A DNA stretch of 24,854 nt from CAYPCH01 sp964409165 (GTDB lineage Bacteria > Bacillota > Clostridia > Acetivibrionales > Acetivibrionaceae). Below, one piece after another: positions 15,056 through 22,316 of the stretch. The stretch spans positions 1 to 24,854 of the forward strand of contig CAYPCH010000050.1 of NCBI GenBank assembly GCA_964409165.1, written 5' to 3'. A program made the position numbers and the translations under genes. The notes under the pieces are model-generated. The model was given only the letters and a program-made list of their open reading frames with translations, did not search any database and was not told the DNA's origin. How positions within the stretch are numbered: the first letter of the stretch is position 1; the number at the start of each line of letters is the position of its first letter.

Positions 15056-16261
15056 TTACGTAAGTTTACTTCCGGCATCTACACGCTTATTCAACATCCT
15101 GAGCATTACAAACATAAGTACAAGTATACTGCCGTTAAAGAAAGGCATAAGCCAATAGCCTGTCTGCGATGCCAAAACACCATACAACGGAGGCATAAAT
15201 GTACTTCCAACATATGCACAGGCCATTTGTACACCTATCATTGATTGAGAATATTTAGCTCCAAAGTTTACCGGAGTTTCATGTACCAAGCTCGGATAGA
15301 CGGGTGCGCAACCTATTCCTGTCAATATGAACCCGGCTAATGAAGTGCCTTGCCCAAAAGGAAGCATAATCATTATTGTTCCTACTGCAATTAGTGCTTC
15401 CCCCCAATAAATCATCTGTCTATTATTTAGCTTAAGTGTAATAAATCCTGATAAAAACCTGCCAAAGGTAATACCAAAAAAGAAAAGAGATGCCCATTTT
15501 GCCGCCGTTTCCACCTGAACGCTATGAGTTATAACCGCAAAACTGCTTCCCCATAAGCCTGTCGTTGATTCTATGGAACAATAGCAGAAGAATGCTATTA
15601 ATGCATATTTTGCTCCCGGAAGCCTCAAAAGTTCCTTTTTACTGATTACCTTATCCTCTTGTTCTGGTCTGTCAAATTTCACCTTGTCAGTCTCAGCCTT
15701 ATTGACAGACGATGTTTTTTTCCACAACGGTAAGGTAACAAATAATATCACAACCAGAATGAATTGAATAATTGCAACAGTACGATAGCCTGTCTGAAAA
15801 ACATATCCTCGTTCCAAAAAATAAGACATTATGATTGGACCGGTCATGGCACCCACCCCCCAAAAGCAATGAAGCCAGCTCATATGTTTTGATTTGTAGT
15901 GAAGTGCTACAAAATTATTAAGAGCAGTATCTACTGAACCTGCCCCAAGTCCTAGTGGAATTGCAAAAATACAGAGCATATAAAACTCTCTACTCACCGA
16001 AAATCCCAATAATGCTATTGCTGTCATCAATACACTGATGGAGGTAACTAAACCGGTTCCAAATTTTCTGATAACCCTATCACTAAATAAGCTTGATACT
16101 ATAGTTCCTCCTGCTATAATCATGGAAACAATGCCTGCATAGGAGATTGGAACCCCCATATTCGGGTACATGGATGGCCAGGCTGAACCTAGTAGTGAAT
16201 CCGGCAGTCCGAGGCTTATAAATGCCAGATAAATAATAACTAATAAAACTGTTAATACCAT
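15056..16261 (-). CDS. Major facilitator superfamily transporter
   Basis: A 401-residue protein with about 12 hydrophobic helices. The start LAFISLGLPDSLLGSAWP, the segment ALNNFVALHYKSKHMSWLHCFWGVGA and the DRVIRKFG loop after helix 2 are typical of the FucP/FGHS-like sugar and small-molecule MFS branch. The long polar loop in the middle (about 185-205) separates the two six-helix halves. The substrate cannot be deduced. The ATG at 16261 follows a GAGGT sequence about 10 bases upstream. The Crp/Fnr gene ends 34 bp upstream on the same strand, so co-transcription with the regulator is likely and the transporter may belong to the same stress response. Confidence 0.85.
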   Translation of the reverse strand: MVLTVLLVIIYLAFISLGLPDSLLGSAWPSMYPNMGVPISYAGIVSMIIAGGTIVSSLFSDRVIRKFGTGLVTSISVLMTAIALLGFSVSREFYMLCIFAIPLGLGAGSVDTALNNFVALHYKSKHMSWLHCFWGVGAMTGPIIMSYFLERGYVFQTGYRTVAIIQFILVVILFVTLPLWKKTSSVNKAETDKVKFDRPEQEDKVISKKELLRLPGAKYALIAFFCYCSIESTTGLWGSSFAVITHSVQVETAAKWASLFFFGITFGRFLSGFITLKLNNRQMIYWGEALIAVGTIMIMLPFGQGTSLAGFILTGIGCAPVYPSLVHETPVNFGAKYSQSMIGVQMACAYVGSTFMPPLYGVLASQTGYWLMPFFNGSILVLMFVMLRMLNKRVDAGSKLT

Positions 16262-16295
16262 TTCGCTATTTACCTCTACTCTTTCGTATTAATCA

Positions 16296-16955
16296 CTAAA
16301 GAATTTCAAACTCGTTCTTGTTGAATTTAATCAATCCATCATCACGCATATTGCAAAGCTCACGCGATAATGCACTTCTATCTACACAAAGATAACTTGC
16401 AAGACCTTCCCTGCTATATGGTATTGAAAACTTTTTTGAGTGCGATATTTGAATTTGTGCATAAAAAAAGGTTAATAACTTTTCTCTGGTTGTACGTTTT
16501 GATAGTATCTCAATTTTTTGATTCAACATAATATTCTTTTTCGCAATCAACGAAAGCATATTTTCTATAAGACTTGAATGGAAAATACAGTTCTTATGAC
16601 AAGTCTTAATAATTCGTTTGCAATCAATGAACAGTATTTCACTATCTTCCACAGCTTGCACTGTTACAGGACATTCGTAAACATCAGCATACGCAAATGC
16701 TTCAGCAAAAATATCATTAAGACCTAAATGTGCAAGAATACTTGCATTACCATCAATATCTTCTTTTATAACTTGGATACTGCCTGACAAAACTATTCCA
16801 ATCAGGTTAACATGTTCACCTTGAAACAATATGATATCTTTTTTCTTAAAACAAACAACCTTTGCAGACAAGCATTTTAAAATACCGTCCAAATCAGTTG
16901 GTTCAAAATTCTTAAATAAATCATTTTTCTGAAGTTGGTTAATGTATTTCTTCAT
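16296..16955 (-). CDS. Crp/Fnr-family transcription regulator (HcpR-like by context)
   Basis: A 219-residue regulator. The N-terminal cyclic-nucleotide-type effector domain (about 10-130) contains GIVLSGSIQVI and the characteristic beta-roll glycine pattern. A long dimerisation helix (about 120-155) precedes a winged helix-turn-helix (about 165-219) with SREGLASYLCVDRSALSREL. The ATG at 16955 has a perfect AGGAGGT site; a longer frame to 17000 would run through the operator and is rejected. Several cysteines are present, but no standard Fnr Fe-S motif is seen. An operator palindrome lies 14-29 bp before its start and is shared with the divergent 4Fe-4S gene. The second site precedes cupin-hcp. 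By analogy with HcpR proteins that control hcp, it probably senses NO or related stress. Confidence 0.88.
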   Translation of the reverse strand: MKKYINQLQKNDLFKNFEPTDLDGILKCLSAKVVCFKKKDIILFQGEHVNLIGIVLSGSIQVIKEDIDGNASILAHLGLNDIFAEAFAYADVYECPVTVQAVEDSEILFIDCKRIIKTCHKNCIFHSSLIENMLSLIAKKNIMLNQKIEILSKRTTREKLLTFFYAQIQISHSKKFSIPYSREGLASYLCVDRSALSRELCNMRDDGLIKFNKNEFEIL

Positions 16956-16968
16956 ATGCCACCTCCTG

Positions 16969-16984
16969 TGTTGCAAATGCAACA
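16969..16984. promoter_or_regulatory. Crp/Fnr operator, site 1
   Basis: TGTTGCA-AA-TGCAACA, perfect 7-bp arms. It is centred 29.5 bp before a TATACT box of the rightward promoter. For the leftward regulator gene it would fall downstream of a possible promoter (TTGTTT and TATAAT on the minus strand near 17001-17030), a position suited to autorepression. Confidence 0.75.
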
Positions 16985-17005
16985 GAAATCCTATTCCCAT
17001 TATAA

Positions 17006-17018
17006 TATACTGATAGTA
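17006..17018 (+). promoter_or_regulatory. Activator-dependent promoter of the 4Fe-4S protein gene
   Basis: TATACT (17006-17011) as -10 places the start near 17018 and the operator centre at about -41.5, the class II activator position. No good -35 hexamer is present. Confidence 0.6.
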
Positions 17019-17041
17019 TAAAAAACAAGGAGGAATTCAAA

Positions 17042-17749
17042 ATGATAAGACAAATTATAAAAATTGACGAAGATAAATGCAATGGATGCGGATTATGTGT
17101 AAATGCCTGCCATGAAGGAGCTCTTGCTATAGTTAATGGAAAAGCAAAGCTTTTTCGTGATGATTATTGCGATGGATTGGGAAACTGCTTGCCGGTTTGT
17201 CCAACCGATGCCATTAGTTTTGAGCAAAGAGAAGCAGCAGCATTTGATGAAGAGGCTGTCATGAATAATATAAAAAAACAAGAACCTCAAAATTTGGCAT
17301 GTGGTTGCCCGGGCAGTCATTCTAAAACCCTAGAACGCAAAGTTAGCAACCAACCCAATGTTGAGGCTTGTTCAAAAGCTGAAACCCACTTGAATCAGTG
17401 GCCGGTACAAATCAAGCTTGTTTCACCAAACGCATCTTATTTTAATAATGCACACCTTTTGATTGCAGCAGACTGTGTCGCATATGCATATGGCAATTTC
17501 CATAGCGAATTCATGAAAAATAAAATAACCCTGATAGGCTGCCCAAAGCTGGACGAAGGTGATTACAGTGAAAAGTTTACTGCTATTCTTAAACTAAATA
17601 ACATAAAATCCTTAACGGTAGTCAGAATGGAAGTTCCCTGTTGCGGGGGTATTGAAAACGCTGTTAAAACATCACTCCAAAACAGCGGAAAATTGATTCC
17701 TTGGCAGGTTGTAACAATTTCAACAAGCGGTAGAATCCTGGAAACATAA
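17042..17749 (+). CDS. 4Fe-4S ferredoxin-type protein with Cys-containing C-terminal part
   Basis: A 235-residue protein with a full cluster motif CNGCGLCVNAC (Cys13, 16, 19, 23) and a second motif CDGLGNCLPVC in which the usual second Cys is Leu46. Further cysteines occur in CGCPGS (87, 89), GCPKLDE (167) and VPCCGGIE (200, 201). The C-terminal half resembles a nucleotide- or cluster-binding alpha/beta domain that I cannot name. Proteins of this type are common beside hcp in anaerobes and could deliver electrons to it. The ATG has an AAGGAGG site. The gene is divergent from the Crp/Fnr regulator, sharing its operator, and convergent with hcp across a strong terminator. Confidence 0.85.
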   Translation: MIRQIIKIDEDKCNGCGLCVNACHEGALAIVNGKAKLFRDDYCDGLGNCLPVCPTDAISFEQREAAAFDEEAVMNNIKKQEPQNLACGCPGSHSKTLERKVSNQPNVEACSKAETHLNQWPVQIKLVSPNASYFNNAHLLIAADCVAYAYGNFHSEFMKNKITLIGCPKLDEGDYSEKFTAILKLNNIKSLTVVRMEVPCCGGIENAVKTSLQNSGKLIPWQVVTISTSGRILET

Positions 17750-17781
17750 TAAATGAAAGAGGATGAAAGGAAATGGCTCTA

Positions 17782-17831
17782 AACAAAATAACCCCTGACA
17801 ATTTCTATTGATTGTCAGGGGTTATTTTGTT
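17782..17831. terminator. Strong bidirectional terminator between the 4Fe-4S gene and hcp
   Basis: A perfect 21-bp stem runs from AACAAAATAACCCC (17782 onward) to GGGGTTATTTTGTT (ending 17831) with an 8-base loop. The AT outer part gives a T-rich tail in both directions. Confidence 0.92.
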
Positions 17832-17837
17832 AGGCTA

Positions 17838-19466
17838 TTATGCTGTAAATAATTCTATATCATCTTCAACAGTGCCAATACCTGCTATTCCAAAGTTTTC
17901 AACAAGGACTTTTACTACATTCGGTGATAAGAATGCAGGCAATGTAGGTCCTAAATGAATATTCTTAACGCCTAAATACAGAAGAGCAAGAAGTACTATT
18001 ACAGCTTTTTGTTCATACCATGCTATATTATAAGCAATAGGAAGCTTATTTACATCATCAAGACCAAATACTTCTTTAAGTTTCAGCGCAATCACCGCGA
18101 GAGAATATGAATCATTGCATTGACCGGCATCCAACACTCTTGGTATACCACCGATATCTCCCATATCAAGCTTGTTATATCTATATTTAGCACAGCCTGC
18201 TGTAAGGATAACAGTATCTTTTGGAAGTTTCTGTGCAAACTCTGTATAGTATTCTCTTGATTTCATTCTTCCATCGCAACCTGCCATAACGAAGAACTTC
18301 TTGATTGCACCCGATTTAACGGCTTCTACTACTTTATCAGCCAAGGCAAGTACCTGTGCATGTGCAAATCCTCCAACTATACTGCCTGTTTCAATTTCTT
18401 CAGGTGCTTTACATTTCTTCGCCATGTCAATGATGGCGGAAAAGTCCTTTTTGCCGTCTTTATCTGCTTCAATATGAGTACAGCCTGGATAACCTGACGC
18501 ACCAGAAGTAAATATTCTACCTCTTACCTCTTCATTTCTTGGTGGTACAATACAGTTGGTAGTAAACAGGATAGGACCATTAAAGGTTTCAAACTCTTCT
18601 ATCTGTTTCCACCATGAACTACCATAGTTGCCCACAAAGTTTTCATACTTTTTGAAGAATGGATAATAGTGAGCCGGAAGCATTTCACTATGAGTATATA
18701 CATCAACGCCGGTTCCTTTGGTCTGTTCAAGCAACTGCTCAAGATCTGTAAGATCGTGACCGGAAATCAATATACCCGGTTTTTTACCCACACCAATATT
18801 AACACTTGTAATTTCAGGATTTCCATATTTCGATGTGTTTGCTTCATCAAGCAGTGCCATTACATTAACACCAAATTCTCCTGTTTTTAATGTAAGTGCA
18901 ACCAGTTCGTCGACTGACAATTTATCGTTCAATGTAGCAGCCATTGCTTCATATATAAATGCACAAATGTCTGGATTTTCTTTCCCAAGATTAAGAGCAT
19001 GGTGAGCGTACGCAGCCATACCTTTTACACCATAAACAATAAGTTCTCTCAATGACCGGATATCTTCATTTTCTGTAGCAAGCACTCCAATTGTTGAAGC
19101 CTTCTCAAGCATTGATGCCCTGTCGGTTACTTCAAAATTTGCAGCATCTATTGATTCTATTCCAACAACTTTCTTTTTCAATTCATTTCTCAAACCAAGC
19201 AATTTCTGAATCTGTTTTTCTATAGCAGACTCATCAAAATTTGCATTAGTAATAGTAATAAAAAGACTCTTTATAACTTCATGATTTACTTTATTAATTG
19301 TCTTTACGTCCAATTTACCTTTAACTACAACTTCAGCAACTCCTTTTACAGTGTAAATCAATAAGTCCTGTAGTTTTGCCACTTGCTCATTTTTACCACA
19401 TACTCCTTTGATTTGGCAACCTGTACCCTTTGCTGCCTCCTGACATTGAAAACAAAACATGCTCAT
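17838..19466 (-). CDS. hcp: Hydroxylamine reductase / hybrid cluster protein
   Basis: A 542-residue hybrid cluster protein. The N-terminal cubane motif is Cys5-x2-Cys8-x8-Cys17-x5-Cys23, as in class I. Residues for the hybrid Fe-S-O cluster are seen in GHDLTDLEQL, the Glu of HSEMLP, TTNCIVPP, GYPGCTHIE and TAGCAKYRYNK. The enzyme reduces NO or hydroxylamine and is part of anaerobic nitrosative-stress defence in the cytoplasm; it may also act in protein S-nitrosylation, as in Escherichia coli. The ATG at 19466 lies after AGGAGGGG; the longer frame to 19508 overlaps the upstream gene. It is the second gene of a cupin-hcp operon with a Crp/Fnr operator ahead of it. Confidence 0.97.
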   Translation of the reverse strand: MSMFCFQCQEAAKGTGCQIKGVCGKNEQVAKLQDLLIYTVKGVAEVVVKGKLDVKTINKVNHEVIKSLFITITNANFDESAIEKQIQKLLGLRNELKKKVVGIESIDAANFEVTDRASMLEKASTIGVLATENEDIRSLRELIVYGVKGMAAYAHHALNLGKENPDICAFIYEAMAATLNDKLSVDELVALTLKTGEFGVNVMALLDEANTSKYGNPEITSVNIGVGKKPGILISGHDLTDLEQLLEQTKGTGVDVYTHSEMLPAHYYPFFKKYENFVGNYGSSWWKQIEEFETFNGPILFTTNCIVPPRNEEVRGRIFTSGASGYPGCTHIEADKDGKKDFSAIIDMAKKCKAPEEIETGSIVGGFAHAQVLALADKVVEAVKSGAIKKFFVMAGCDGRMKSREYYTEFAQKLPKDTVILTAGCAKYRYNKLDMGDIGGIPRVLDAGQCNDSYSLAVIALKLKEVFGLDDVNKLPIAYNIAWYEQKAVIVLLALLYLGVKNIHLGPTLPAFLSPNVVKVLVENFGIAGIGTVEDDIELFTA

Positions 19467-19476
19467 AATACCCCTC

Positions 19477-19791
19477 CTAATTTTTTGGTGCAGGTGCTTT
19501 GACAACAATCAACTCTAGAACCTGCTCATTATAATTATTTACATTCATTTTAGTGTTGAAAGGAATCTTTAGAACTGAACCGGCTTCATACTGATGAATT
19601 TCTTGTTCATCCAGCCCAATAGATAATGTACCCCTCAAAACCGTCATATAAACATTTGAATTTGAAAAATGCTCAGGAAGCCCCTCATCTTTGTTAAAAA
19701 TCATATGGAGATAGTGAATATTATCATCCTGAATTACTTTTTCAACTGTTTTTTTATTGCCGATACTCATATTAAAAACCTGTTCAATCAT
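19477..19791 (-). CDS. Small cupin-domain protein
   Basis: A 104-residue single-domain beta-barrel of the cupin type. HYLHMIFNKDEGLPEH carries the first metal-ligand-like His residues, followed by VYMTVLRGTLSIGL and EAGSVLKIPFNTKMNVNN, the second cupin motif. Small cupins beside hcp and Crp/Fnr regulators are common in Clostridia; the role is not established. The ATG at 19791 has an AAAGGA site 9 bases upstream. The hcp ATG follows its stop after 10 bases, so the two genes form an operon. Confidence 0.8.
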   Translation of the reverse strand: MIEQVFNMSIGNKKTVEKVIQDDNIHYLHMIFNKDEGLPEHFSNSNVYMTVLRGTLSIGLDEQEIHQYEAGSVLKIPFNTKMNVNNYNEQVLELIVVKAPAPKN

Positions 19792-19828
19792 TATTCTATT
19801 TCCTTTCTATTTGTATTTTTTCTACTTA

Positions 19829-19871
19829 AGTATAAACCATAGCAGATAGTTTCTCTGTTGCATTTGCAACT
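19829..19871 (-). promoter_or_regulatory. Crp/Fnr operator site 2 and promoter of cupin-hcp
   Basis: In the direction of transcription the operator reads AGTTGCAAATGCAACA (19871 to 19856), then 21 bases, then TATACT (19834 to 19829). Word, spacing and -10 box are the same as at site 1. The predicted start is near 19822, 31 bases before the cupin ATG. Confidence 0.7.
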
Positions 19872-19888
19872 AATATAATTATTTTTTT

Positions 19889-19909
19889 AATGTAGAATTA
19901 TTTTCGTGA
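19889..19909. repeat. Dispersed intergenic repeat, copy 4 of 4
   Basis: One mismatch to the 21-bp consensus, in the opposite orientation to the other three relative to the gene that follows. It lies just upstream of the cupin-hcp operator and just after the terminator of the MscS-like gene. Confidence 0.6.
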
Positions 19910-19910
19910 C

Positions 19911-19971
19911 TAATATATAAAAGTGTCCTGAAGACATTCCTTCGAGGAGCTAACGGAATGTTTTAGGACAC
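19911..19971 (-). terminator. Two-part hairpin after the MscS-like gene
   Basis: GTGTCCT/AGGACAC (19923-19929 and 19965-19971) encloses ACATTCC/GGAATGT (19934-19940 and 19955-19961). On the minus strand it is followed by TTTTATATATT. It is probably the terminator of the MscS-like gene, about 100 bp after its stop. Confidence 0.6.
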
Positions 19972-20071
19972 CTTGTATCTTTACCCGCTGGCAAAGTTTA
20001 AGCTTTTCTTTTTTATTAGTTGCACTTATTTATTTTAGAATATTTTCAAAGATAAGGCTTCTTTTATTCTT

Positions 20072-21289
20072 TTATTCTTTTTTACCTTTCTGACTTTCCG
20101 TTTTTATATTGCTTTCCAGCTTCTTTAAAGTATTCGAAGCAAACTCACGTCCGCCAATCCCGAAAGATATGGCAAATGCAACTGCAAGAGCTCCAAGTGT
20201 GAGAATAAATGCTGCATTCACAATTGAAGGAGCAATTCCTAGTTGAATAAGTGCCATAAATGCTGCAAAGGCGATTATTATGAATTTTGCAGTCAACGCA
20301 GAAATTTTGGCATTCGAATAATGTTTGAGTATGAGATTTTCAACCCAGTTTGCAATAAGAAATGTTGCACCCAATATTATTACTGTACTGATTGCAGAAG
20401 GCATATAAGATATTATGGCTTGCCCAATATACCGCAACACTTCCAATTTAAGTACATTAAACGCCTCAACTACAAACAAAAGTATAATTATATATTTTAC
20501 TGTTTCTCCAATCACTTTTGAAAGAGAGAATTTTTTTATCTTAGAATCTTCTGCAGCAACAAATTTCTGAGTAAGCTTATCGGTACCAACAGAAGAGAGA
20601 ATTTCCGTTAGCAATTTTCCAACAATTCTAGCAATAAATATACCAACTATTATTATTGCAATAGCTATGAAGATATTGGGCAGATACATCATGACCGTGT
20701 TAAGCATGGCAATCGCAGGCACTGATATTGCCGATATGTTAAGAGTCTGAAGTGCCGCAATTATGACAGGAATAAGTATTAAAACATACACCACATAAGA
20801 AATCACTGATGAAAGTGCGGTTCCCTCTGTGGGAGAAATTCCTGCTTTCTCTTGAATTTTATCAACTTTGAATTTTTTGAGTACCGGGACTAGCAACTGG
20901 CGTATAGTGCCAGCTACAAAAATGCCTACTACCAAGATGACAACGGCTGCTATAATATTAGGAATATAATTGAGAAACTTCGAAACCATGTTTGAAATGG
21001 GTGCTGAAACATTCTGCATGCCTAATTTATCCAGAACGGCTGGCAAAAATAACAAAAACACTATTATAAACACAAGTTTCCCTAGAAACTCAAGTGAACT
21101 GCCTGTAGCCTCATCAGTGATTCCCCACTTCTTAGTGAATTTCTCTGCTTTGACTTTGCTGAGAACCTTAACTACAAGATTTTTTGCAATGGTTGCAACA
21201 ATCCATGCGATAAGTAACAGAAACACCGCGACTAAAAATGATGGGATTAGTGAGAAATACGAACTCCAAGCACTACGTAAACTATCCAT
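20072..21289 (-). CDS. TM-helix-repeat membrane protein, mechanosensitive-channel-like
   Basis: A 405-residue membrane protein of four related units. Each unit has a hydrophobic helix starting with Pro (IPSFLVAVFLLL, IPNIIAAVVIL, LPNIFIAIAIII, MPSAISTVIIL), a second helix part and a polar turn ending in KI/KF. This is the conserved TM-helix repeat seen in CmpX-like proteins, related to MscS pores. The C-terminus (FAISFGIGGREFASNTLKKL) resembles the pore-lining helix end of MscS, but the cytoplasmic beta-domain of true MscS is absent. It may be a small-conductance channel for osmotic protection. The ATG has an AAGGAGG site. It lies upstream of cupin-hcp and downstream of MscL, with separate terminators. 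Confidence 0.85.
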   Translation of the reverse strand: MDSLRSAWSSYFSLIPSFLVAVFLLLIAWIVATIAKNLVVKVLSKVKAEKFTKKWGITDEATGSSLEFLGKLVFIIVFLLFLPAVLDKLGMQNVSAPISNMVSKFLNYIPNIIAAVVILVVGIFVAGTIRQLLVPVLKKFKVDKIQEKAGISPTEGTALSSVISYVVYVLILIPVIIAALQTLNISAISVPAIAMLNTVMMYLPNIFIAIAIIIVGIFIARIVGKLLTEILSSVGTDKLTQKFVAAEDSKIKKFSLSKVIGETVKYIIILLFVVEAFNVLKLEVLRYIGQAIISYMPSAISTVIILGATFLIANWVENLILKHYSNAKISALTAKFIIIAFAAFMALIQLGIAPSIVNAAFILTLGALAVAFAISFGIGGREFASNTLKKLESNIKTESQKGKKE

Positions 21290-21508
21290 ACAAAAACCTC
21301 CTTGTTAATTTAAGAATTGGTATTGTTTGCTGACTAGCAACTTAACCTTATCATAAAAATAGGCTCATGTAAAACTCATTTTTAAAGTTTAAAAACCTCA
21401 TTTTCTATTATTGCCGGAATTTAATAGATTCATACAATTAGCAAAGATCAAGGTCAGCAAGCTTCCTACCACAACTTTCGCCAACTGCTTTGTACCACTC
21501 TCAAAGAT

Positions 21509-21549
21509 TAAAAAATGAAGGGGGCACTGACATTGCAGTTTTGCCCCTT
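21509..21549 (-). terminator. Terminator of mscL
   Basis: Minus strand: AAGGGGCA / TGCCCCCTT stem with a 15-base loop followed by CATTTTTTAA. It begins 13 bp after the mscL stop codon. Confidence 0.85.
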
Positions 21550-21561
21550 GCTCAATACATA

Positions 21562-21966
21562 TTATTTACGGCTATTATTTGTCTTCAGAATATCACGTAT
21601 TTCCGATAAGAGTTCTTCTTCCTTTGATGGTTTCACTTCCGCAGGTTTTTCCTCCTGTTTTTTCTTGAAAGAATTCAATAATTTTATAACAAAGAAAATA
21701 GATAAAGCTACTAATAAGAAATCCAATGTTGTTTGTAAAAACTGACCGTAATTCACTGCAAGTTCCGCTGTCTCGCCATCTTGAGGTCTAATTACCCATT
21801 TCAATGCCGACAAGTTGATTCTACCTATAATAATTCCAAGTATAGGCATTATTATATCATTTACAAGCGAAGTAACAATCTTCCCAAATGCTCCACCAAT
21901 AATTACACCAACTGCCAAATCAATAACATTACCCCTTAGAGCAAACTTTTTAAATTCCTGAAGCAT
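21562..21966 (-). CDS. mscL: Large-conductance mechanosensitive channel MscL
   Basis: A 134-residue protein of usual MscL size. The N-terminal amphipathic helix and pore helix read MLQEFKKFALRGNVIDLAVGVIIGGAFGKIV, quoted here in two parts: LQEFKKFALRGNVIDLA and VGVIIGGAFGKIV. The second helix is FLLVALSIFFVIKLL (about 86-100), and the charged C-terminal bundle (about 104-134) is rich in Lys and Glu. The homopentamer opens under extreme membrane tension to release solutes on osmotic downshock. The ATG at 21966 follows AAAGGAGGG; an in-frame ATG at 21987 precedes that site and is rejected. Confidence 0.95.
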   Translation of the reverse strand: MLQEFKKFALRGNVIDLAVGVIIGGAFGKIVTSLVNDIIMPILGIIIGRINLSALKWVIRPQDGETAELAVNYGQFLQTTLDFLLVALSIFFVIKLLNSFKKKQEEKPAEVKPSKEEELLSEIRDILKTNNSRK

Positions 21967-22316
21967 AATATCCCTCCTTTCGAACACTATTTAACTTCTG
22001 CCTTTGATTTTTTCCACAGTTCCTTGTTCATCTTTATTCCCTTTATACTGAAAAAAATAAAAGCCACAAAAAGTTAGCAAAACTACACTATGCCAATGTT
22101 ATTAAGTCAGCTGTTCTTGAAAACATAACTATATTACATCTACATAATAAATATATATACCCCATTATAGAATTTCTATATATCTTTCTATTTAATTAAG
22201 TCAAAATCCTTCTTCATCTTTTATAAGTTTTTATAGCACTTTCCATCACGATTTTTTACTACAGATGGTACATATGCACTTTTTCCAGCCTTGGTTAAGC
22301 CTGCTACCAACTTTAA
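21967..22316. other. Intergenic region upstream of mscL
   Basis: About 350 bp. It holds a possible 14-residue ORF (minus, 22031 to 21987, MNKELWKKSKAEVK, with AAAGGG 7 bases upstream) directly before mscL, and a possible 24-residue ORF (minus, 22320 to 22246) whose GTG overlaps the stop of the TMEM165-type gene. Both are unproven. The rest is AT-rich and I see nothing else in it. Confidence 0.3.

Noticed and set aside
19911..20071. Possible plus-strand small RNA starting in repeat copy 4
   Set aside because: The hairpin has its T-rich tail on the minus strand and fits the terminator of the MscS-like gene better. No plus-strand promoter is convincing.
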